Source: DATDVD01 sp035290065 (GTDB lineage: Bacteria; Pseudomonadota; Gammaproteobacteria; Coxiellales; Coxiellaceae). From it: DNA of 11,153 nt. A model generated the notes under the pieces. It did no database searches, had not been told where the DNA came from, and saw nothing but the letters and a program-made list of their open reading frames with translations. The DNA is taken from NCBI GenBank assembly GCA_035290065.1, contig DATDVD010000074.1:1-11153 (forward strand), written 5' to 3'. This document shows positions 5,444-11,153 of this stretch, in pieces. A program made the translations under genes and the position numbers. Each line of letters starts with the position of its first letter. Within the stretch, counting starts at the first letter, position 1.

Positions 5444-6649
5444 TTAAAGCTCTAATAAAGCCTTCCCAGGATTTTCAATATATTCCTTCACAGCCACGAG
5501 AAAACGGACGGAATCCGCACCATCAATTATTCGATGATCATAGGACAAGGCCAAATACATGATGGGACGCGCTAAAATTTGTCCACTTTCTACGACAGCA
5601 CGTTCTACAATATTGTGCATACCTAAAATCGCGCTTTGCGGTGGATTAATAATAGGAGTTGATAACATAGAGCCAAATACGCCCCCATTCGTAATAGTAA
5701 ATGTACCGCCTTGCATATCGTCTAACGTGAGTTGGCCATTTTTTGCTTTGTTAGCAAAATCACTAATGCCGCGTTCAATGCCTGCCATTGAGAGTTGATC
5801 AGTATCGCGTAAAATAGGTACCACCAGTCCGCGCGGGCTCGCAATTGCAATACCGACATCGAAATAATTGTGATACAGCACATCTTGTCCATCAATAGAG
5901 GCATTCACAATCGGAAATTGTTTCAGTGCATCCACCACGGCTTTTACAAAAAATGACATAAACCCTAAACGTACGCCGTGTTTTTTCTCGAATGCATCTT
6001 TATATTTAGTGCGTAAATCCATCACGGATTTCATGTTCACTTCATTAAACGTCGTTAGTAAAGCGGATTCTTGTTGAACTTGTACCAATCGTTGCGCCAC
6101 GCGCGCCCGTAACCGAGACATGGCGACACGCTCTTCTTTTCGTTCATGGGAAACCGATATTTTCGCAGAAGGCGCAGTACTTCCGCCTTTAATCACTTGT
6201 TCTACATCTTCTTTGGTCACACGACCGTCTTTTCCGGTTCCTTTAACCTCTTTAATGTTAAGACCATGTTCAGCTATTAAACGACGAACCGAAGGGCTGA
6301 ATTCATCGGCATCCGAAACAGGATTCGAAGTTTCTTGTTGGGGTTTTTCAGCAACAAGCGTTTTCGCAGGAGTGCTTTCTTTTTCCACGGCTTTGGGCGC
6401 ACTTCCAGCTACTCCTTCTTTAACCGCGCCGAGTACATCACCTGCTTTTACGGTAGCCCCTTCTTTTGCAGTAATAGACTCTAATACACCATTGGCCGGT
6501 GCAGAGACTTCCAGCACAACTTTGTCTGTTTCCAAGTCCAATAATTTTTCGTCGCGCTCAACAGAGTCCCCTGCTTTTTTATACCACTTGGCAACCGTAG
6601 CATCGGCGACGGATTCTGGCAATCCAGGAACTTTAATCTCTATACTCAT
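5444..6649 (-). CDS. sucB: 2-oxoglutarate dehydrogenase E2, dihydrolipoamide succinyltransferase
   Basis: SucB forms the core of the 2-oxoglutarate dehydrogenase complex. It accepts the succinyl group from SucA on its lipoyl arm and passes it to CoA. A lipoyl domain fills the first ~75 residues, with the lipoylated lysine in ETDKVVLEV (K43 from this start). A Pro/Ala/Lys/Glu linker follows. The E1/E3-binding domain is at about 116-153 (FSPSVRRLIAEHGLNIKEV, then GKDGRVTKEDV). The catalytic domain ends with SYDHRIIDGADSVRF, containing the active-site H372 and D376. I chose ATG at 6649 over the in-frame ATG at 6655. GGAG is 7 nt from the former but only 1 nt from the latter, and MSIEIKVP fits the family. 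This gives 401 residues; the other start gives 403. The gene starts inside sucA (17-bp overlap), a sign of coupled translation. Confidence 0.97.
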   Translation of the reverse strand: MSIEIKVPGLPESVADATVAKWYKKAGDSVERDEKLLDLETDKVVLEVSAPANGVLESITAKEGATVKAGDVLGAVKEGVAGSAPKAVEKESTPAKTLVAEKPQQETSNPVSDADEFSPSVRRLIAEHGLNIKEVKGTGKDGRVTKEDVEQVIKGGSTAPSAKISVSHERKEERVAMSRLRARVAQRLVQVQQESALLTTFNEVNMKSVMDLRTKYKDAFEKKHGVRLGFMSFFVKAVVDALKQFPIVNASIDGQDVLYHNYFDVGIAIASPRGLVVPILRDTDQLSMAGIERGISDFANKAKNGQLTLDDMQGGTFTITNGGVFGSMLSTPIINPPQSAILGMHNIVERAVVESGQILARPIMYLALSYDHRIIDGADSVRFLVAVKEYIENPGKALLEL

Positions 6650-9461
6650 CTTCATTCTCCAAACCTAATGCTTGCAGCACTAGTTGTTCTTGTTTTTGTT
6701 TATAATAAGCGGGATATCCTACGGCAGGAGAGGCCATCGGGCTTCGACCTGCGTACGAGAGAGTTTGTCCTTCCTGAAGACATTGTTGAATACGATCTCG
6801 AATAATAAACCAAGCACCTTGATTTTTAGGCTCTTCTTGACACCATACAACCTTTTTAACGTGGGGATATTGCTTTAATATCGCTTTTATTTCTTCATAC
6901 GGGAACGGATAGAGTTGTTCCACTCTCACCAAAGCAATAGAATTCATTTTTTCCGCTTCGCGCTTCTCCAAGAGGTGATAATAAACTTTTCCGCTACACA
7001 GCACGACACGATTCGTTTGAGCCAGTGTAACCGCAAGATTTTTTTCTGGAATCACTAATTGATAACCGCCTTGTGTTAAATCCTCTAAAGAGGAAACCGC
7101 CAATTTATGCCGTAATAAACTTTTGGGTGTAATAACAATCAAAGGAATACGCGCTACATGGTGCATCTGGCGACGCAGTAAATGGAATATTTGTGCCGGT
7201 GTAGAAGGAATACACACTTGCATATTATATTGCGCACATAATTGCAAATAACGCTCAAGACGTGCAGAGGAATGCTCAGGGCCCATCCCTTCATAGCCAT
7301 GGGGCAAAAACAAGGTTAATCCAGCTAAACGCTCCCATTTTTGCCAGGCTGAACTCATAAATTGATCCACAATAACCTGAGCACCATTCGCGAAATCACC
7401 AAATTGTGCTTCCCAAATCACTAACGCATCGGGATCGGTAGAAGCATAACCGTATTCAAATCCCATTACGCCTAATTCCGACAAAATAGAATCGTAAATT
7501 TCAAACGGAGCCTGCGTGGGCGAGAGATGTTGCAATGCAACAAATTCTTGAGCCGTTTTCGAATCATAAATCGTAGCATGGCGATGAAAAAACGTGCCTC
7601 GACGTACATCTTGTCCTGAAAAACGAACACGATACCCTTCAATCAATAACGTGGCATAAGCCAACATTTCTGCACATCCCCAATCCAGAGGACGTTGCCC
7701 CGCTACCATTTCTTGCCGTGCTTTCAGCAATAATCCCACTTGTCGCTGTAATTCAAATCCTGATGGCACCACTGTTAATTTTTCGCCCAGACTGCGTAAG
7801 ATCTGAAGGGCAACTCCTGTTTCAACAGGAATTCCCAATTGAGTTTGATCCAAATAGCGAATCCAAGCTTTTTTATTTTCATTTAATAATCCACCTGATG
7901 TTAACGTACGAACCATCGATTTGCCTTGATCTAATTGATCACGGTATTCGTTTATCCACGTTTTAACATCATCAGAGGTGCATATTTTTTCTTGAATTAA
8001 ATGCTCGGAATACAAAGCCAACGTGCCAGGATGCGCATCTACACGTTGATACATACTCGGATTCGTCGCACGAGGTTCATCCGCTTCATTATGACCATGC
8101 CGTCGAAAACACACCAAATCAATCACAATATCCTGGTGAAATTGCAGGCGATACTCCATGGCCATTTGAGCCGCTTTCACCACTGCTTCTGGATCATCCC
8201 CATTGACATGTAAGACAGGGGCTTCAATCAGTTTGGCAATATCCGTACAATAACGGGAAGAACGAGAATCTTCCGGATGCTCACTGGTAAAACCAATTTG
8301 ATTATTAATGACCACATGTACCGAGCCCCCCACTCCAAAGGCGCGTGTTTGCGACATGTTGAGCGTTTCCATTACAATGCCTTGCCCTGAAAACGCCGAA
8401 TCACCGTGCACAATAATACCCATTGCATATTCTCGACCACTATCGGTATGTCGATCTTGACGAGAACGTACGGAACCCAATGCCACTGCCGAAATAAATT
8501 CTAAATGAGACGGATTAAAGGCCAAAGATAAGTGAACGACTTCACCGGGCGTTTCCACATCCGAAGAATAACCCAGGTGATATTTTACATCTCCCGTTGT
8601 TTTCCATTCTTGATTTTTACCTTCAAATTCCGCAAAAACTGCCTCCGTGGGTTTCCCCATAACATTCACTAACATATTTAAGCGACCGCGATGTGCCATC
8701 GCAACCACCATTTCTTTAACACCGTGGGTTCCGCCATGATCCACTAATTTTCTCATCAGTGGAATAAATGATTCTCCACCTTCTAATGAGAAACGTTTTT
8801 GGCCTACATATTTTTTATCCAAATATTTTTCTAATGTTTCTGCATTAATAAGATTTCTAAGAATGTCACGCTTGGCATCAGCCTCAAATGGTTTATTGAA
8901 CAAGGTATGTTCAAAATAATGACACAACCATTGGTATTTTTTCTCATCGCTGACATATTCATATTCCAACGCTAAGGTGTTGGAATAGACTGCTTTTAAT
9001 TTTTTATAAATATCATTTAAAGTGGCATACGTATTGTCGAAAAGGCCGCGAGCATTAAACATGCTATTAAAATCCAGCGGGGACAAATCATAATACGATA
9101 ATTCCAATCGGGAATCACTGCCCTCGCGGCGTTTGAGAGGGTCTAAATGAGCGCCAATATGGCCCCACTGACGGTAGGCTTCAATTAAATCATCCACGAC
9201 TTCTTGTTTGAGAGAGGCAGCTTCTGCCGGCACAGGGGCGGTTCGTTGGCCTCGCACCAAAACTTCTTCCCGAAATTGCTCTTGAATTTGCCGATGCTTC
9301 AAGTCGTTAATGGCTTCTTTGGTCACGGTAGGCAGACTTTCAAAATAGTGACGTAATTCCGAGGAAACGGCATTAGGATTTTGTAAATAATCCTCATACA
9401 ACGCCTCTAAATACGGCGCATTACCATCAAACAGATAGGAATTTTCGTATAATTCTTTCAT
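6633..9461 (-). CDS. sucA: 2-oxoglutarate dehydrogenase E1 component
   Basis: SucA is the thiamine-diphosphate enzyme that decarboxylates 2-oxoglutarate and succinylates the lipoyl group of SucB. At 942 residues it is near the E. coli length of 933. The N-terminal segment (LFDGNAPYLEALYEDYLQNP) is typical of the family. The substrate and ThDP region has AHRGRLN (256-262) and FNPSHLEF (315-322). The ThDP/Mg motif runs from GDSAFSGQG (353-361) to NNQIGFT (386-392). RRHGHNEADEP (453-463) follows, and the transketolase-like and C-terminal domains are complete, ending near VGYPAYYKQKQEQL. The start lies 5 bp after the sdhB stop and has no visible SD (CTAAACCTA precedes the ATG), so initiation may depend on ribosomes finishing sdhB. 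The 3' end overlaps sucB. Confidence 0.98.
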   Translation of the reverse strand: MKELYENSYLFDGNAPYLEALYEDYLQNPNAVSSELRHYFESLPTVTKEAINDLKHRQIQEQFREEVLVRGQRTAPVPAEAASLKQEVVDDLIEAYRQWGHIGAHLDPLKRREGSDSRLELSYYDLSPLDFNSMFNARGLFDNTYATLNDIYKKLKAVYSNTLALEYEYVSDEKKYQWLCHYFEHTLFNKPFEADAKRDILRNLINAETLEKYLDKKYVGQKRFSLEGGESFIPLMRKLVDHGGTHGVKEMVVAMAHRGRLNMLVNVMGKPTEAVFAEFEGKNQEWKTTGDVKYHLGYSSDVETPGEVVHLSLAFNPSHLEFISAVALGSVRSRQDRHTDSGREYAMGIIVHGDSAFSGQGIVMETLNMSQTRAFGVGGSVHVVINNQIGFTSEHPEDSRSSRYCTDIAKLIEAPVLHVNGDDPEAVVKAAQMAMEYRLQFHQDIVIDLVCFRRHGHNEADEPRATNPSMYQRVDAHPGTLALYSEHLIQEKICTSDDVKTWINEYRDQLDQGKSMVRTLTSGGLLNENKKAWIRYLDQTQLGIPVETGVALQILRSLGEKLTVVPSGFELQRQVGLLLKARQEMVAGQRPLDWGCAEMLAYATLLIEGYRVRFSGQDVRRGTFFHRHATIYDSKTAQEFVALQHLSPTQAPFEIYDSILSELGVMGFEYGYASTDPDALVIWEAQFGDFANGAQVIVDQFMSSAWQKWERLAGLTLFLPHGYEGMGPEHSSARLERYLQLCAQYNMQVCIPSTPAQIFHLLRRQMHHVARIPLIVITPKSLLRHKLAVSSLEDLTQGGYQLVIPEKNLAVTLAQTNRVVLCSGKVYYHLLEKREAEKMNSIALVRVEQLYPFPYEEIKAILKQYPHVKKVVWCQEEPKNQGAWFIIRDRIQQCLQEGQTLSYAGRSPMASPAVGYPAYYKQKQEQLVLQALGLENEDEYRD

Positions 9462-9466
9462 TAGGT

Positions 9467-10180
9467 TTAGCTGGATTCTTTTAGCATTTCGCTTTTAATT
9501 TCACGAATCGCTTTTGCAGGATTTAAATCTTTAGGACATACGGTCGCACAATTCATAATGGTGCGGCATCGGAACACTGAAAAAGGATCTTTTAGCCGCT
9601 CTAATCGTTGAATTTTATCGGTATCACGCGAATCTGCAATAAAACGATAAGCAGTCAATAAACCGGCAGGCCCCACAAATTTATCGGGATTCCACCAAAA
9701 TGAAGGGCAAGCCGTTGAACAGCACGCACATAAAATACACTCGTATAAACCATCGAGTTTTGCGCGATCTTCAGGAGACTGTAAACGTTCACGCGCTGGC
9801 ACTTCTTGATTATTTTTTAAATAGGGTTTCACGCGATACAATTGTTCATAAAACTGGGTCATATCGACAATTAAATCCCGAACAATAGGAAGCCCCGGTA
9901 AAGGCCGAACCGTAATTTCATCGGGTAATTGATCAATTCGTGTAATACAAGCCAACCCATTGCGACCATTCACATTCATTCCATCTGAGCCACACACCCC
10001 CTCACCACAAGAGCGCCGAAAACTCAGCGTAGGATCTCTTTCTCGTAAGGCTTCTAAGGCATTAAGCAGCATATTGCCCTGAAATTCGGTGGTGTTAAGC
10101 GCATACACTTGTAAAAAAGGGGTTTTATCCTTTTCAGGGTTGTAACGGCTAACAGAAATTTTTAACGTACGTGCTGTCAT
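9467..10180 (-). CDS. sdhB: Succinate dehydrogenase iron-sulfur subunit
   Basis: SdhB carries electrons from the SdhA flavin to quinone through three Fe-S clusters at the inner face of the cytoplasmic membrane (complex II). The 237 residues are full length. The [2Fe-2S] cluster is bound by C58, C63, D66 and C78 (SCGEGVCGSDG, then LAC). The [4Fe-4S] ligands are C148, C151, C154 and C215, and the [3Fe-4S] ligands are C158, C205 and C211, assigned by analogy with E. coli SdhB. FWWNPDKF (161-168) keeps the tryptophan next to the quinone pocket. The residue after C205 is arginine (R206), where E. coli and mitochondrial SdhB have histidine. The start codon overlaps the sdhA stop as TAATG, with AGAGAG just upstream. 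Confidence 0.98.
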   Translation of the reverse strand: MTARTLKISVSRYNPEKDKTPFLQVYALNTTEFQGNMLLNALEALRERDPTLSFRRSCGEGVCGSDGMNVNGRNGLACITRIDQLPDEITVRPLPGLPIVRDLIVDMTQFYEQLYRVKPYLKNNQEVPARERLQSPEDRAKLDGLYECILCACCSTACPSFWWNPDKFVGPAGLLTAYRFIADSRDTDKIQRLERLKDPFSVFRCRTIMNCATVCPKDLNPAKAIREIKSEMLKESS

Positions 10181-11153
10181 TATTCTCTCTCTGCCAATAG
10201 AACAGGTTCCATATCTCGGGGTTTCATATTTACCGGGCGATAAGCTACTGCGCCCTCTTTAAAATACAAGGAATGTTTTAACCAATTTTTATCATCCCGT
10301 TCCGTATAATCATAACGCGAATGAGCACCGCGCGATTCTTTACGATTCAGGGCACCCACGGCGGTAGCGATACCAATCTCCATTAAATTATCCAGCTCTA
10401 ACGCTTCAAAACGTGCCATATTAAATACCGTCGAGCGATCGATAAGCTTTGCTTTTTGTAAACGCTCGGCTAAGACGCGTAATATACGAAGCCCTTCTTC
10501 CATTTTTTTCTCTTCCCGGAATACACCAAAATGTTCGCTCATGGTTTTCTTTAAGTGATGACGAATATCCGCCATATCTTCGGTGTTGTTATCTCGCTCC
10601 CAACGACGATAACGGGACATGGCTGCATCAATGGCATCGTCTTTAACATGGGCATAATCCAATCCACGCGCTAATTTATCTTCTAAATCTAATCCTACCG
10701 CACGACCAAATACCACTAAATCCAATAAGGAATTAGTGCCTAATCGATTAGCTCCATGAACAGAGACACAAGCACATTCCCCCGCTGCATATAAACCTTC
10801 CACGATTTGTTCTTGTCCACGCTCATGTGTTAATACTTGGCCGTGCATCGTTGTTGGAATACCACCCATCATATAATGACAAGTAGGTGCGACGGGAATA
10901 GGATCTTTTACCGGGTCCACTCCTGCAAATTTAATCGATAATTCACGAATACCGGGCAAACGTGTTCTAATCACTTCTTCGCCAACGTGATCTACTTTTA
11001 ACAACACATAGCGCTGTTGAGGCCCACAACCACGACCCTCTAAAATTTCCGTCATAATGGAACGTGCGACAATATCACGGCACTCTAAATCTTTTAAATG
11101 CGGTGAATACCGTTCCATAAAACGTTCGCCATCTTTATTTAATAAATAACCGC
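10180..11153 (-). CDS. sdhA: Succinate dehydrogenase flavoprotein subunit, 5' part beyond window
   Basis: SdhA oxidises succinate to fumarate with covalently bound FAD. Only the C-terminal ~324 residues are present. The frame remains open to the right edge, reading GYLLNKDGERFMERY there, which is internal family sequence, so the ATG at 11118 is not the start. The FAD-binding N-terminal half is outside the window. Visible landmarks are the catalytic-region RFMERYSP, the substrate histidine in PTCHYMMGGIPT, the flavin/substrate segment GECACVSVHGANRLGTNSLLD with its arginine, and the C-terminal helical domain with HSRYDYTERDDKNWLKHSLYF. The stop TAA shares a base with the sdhB start (TAATG). 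The membrane anchor genes sdhC and sdhD would be expected upstream but cannot be seen. Confidence 0.97.
   Translation of the reverse strand, partial: GYLLNKDGERFMERYSPHLKDLECRDIVARSIMTEILEGRGCGPQQRYVLLKVDHVGEEVIRTRLPGIRELSIKFAGVDPVKDPIPVAPTCHYMMGGIPTTMHGQVLTHERGQEQIVEGLYAAGECACVSVHGANRLGTNSLLDLVVFGRAVGLDLEDKLARGLDYAHVKDDAIDAAMSRYRRWERDNNTEDMADIRHHLKKTMSEHFGVFREEKKMEEGLRILRVLAERLQKAKLIDRSTVFNMARFEALELDNLMEIGIATAVGALNRKESRGAHSRYDYTERDDKNWLKHSLYFKEGAVAYRPVNMKPRDMEPVLLAERE

Noticed and set aside
6120..6668. Plus-strand open frame of 182 codons, Ser/Thr/Ala-rich
   Set aside because: It is antisense to the lipoyl and linker region of sucB. The Ala/Ser content reflects the complement of the Ala/Glu/Lys-rich linker.

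Overview
This window appears to come from a gammaproteobacterium, most likely of the Legionellales/Coxiella type. The evidence is the gene order sdhA-sdhB-sucA-sucB-sucC-sucD, the close match of every TCA protein to gammaproteobacterial families, moderately AT-rich coding sequence, and an exported HAD protein that resembles the DUF2608 family I associate with Coxiella and Legionella. The genus cannot be fixed from sequence alone. Every supported gene is on the minus strand, so transcription reads from the right edge to the left edge.

Positions 3392-11153 hold a tightly packed TCA-cycle operon. It starts with the 3' part of sdhA, which enters from beyond the right edge, and continues with sdhB, sucA, sucB, sucC and sucD. 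Junctions are very short: TAATG overlap for sdhA/sdhB, 5 bp for sdhB/sucA, a 17-bp overlap for sucA/sucB, 18 bp for sucB/sucC and 0 bp for sucC/sucD. Together the products run 2-oxoglutarate to succinyl-CoA (SucA and SucB, with the E3 lipoamide dehydrogenase encoded elsewhere), succinyl-CoA to succinate (SucCD), and succinate to fumarate with electrons passed to quinone (SdhAB on membrane anchors outside the window).

Positions 3137-3391 are a 255-bp intergenic gap filled by two 82-bp copies of a palindromic element. Each copy carries two REP-like hairpins in inverted orientation, and a third small inverted repeat lies between the copies. Next comes a gene for an exported HAD-superfamily phosphatase-like protein (2258-3136).

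Positions 1-2257 are the accessory and more interesting part. A sigma70-like promoter (2208-2235) precedes a leader of about 165 nt that can fold into a three-way junction plus a further hairpin. The leader is followed by a small Dabb-domain protein and, 12 bp later, a long open frame from 1720 that runs off the left edge with at least 573 codons. That frame encodes a highly divergent S-adenosylhomocysteine-hydrolase-like protein. It has an Ala/Pro-rich N-terminus, a charged helical insertion of about 60 residues between the substrate-domain motif and the Rossmann fold, altered active-site residues, and a non-canonical C-terminal half with an internal duplication. The structured leader, Dabb gene and SAHH-like gene are the best candidates for something undescribed here.
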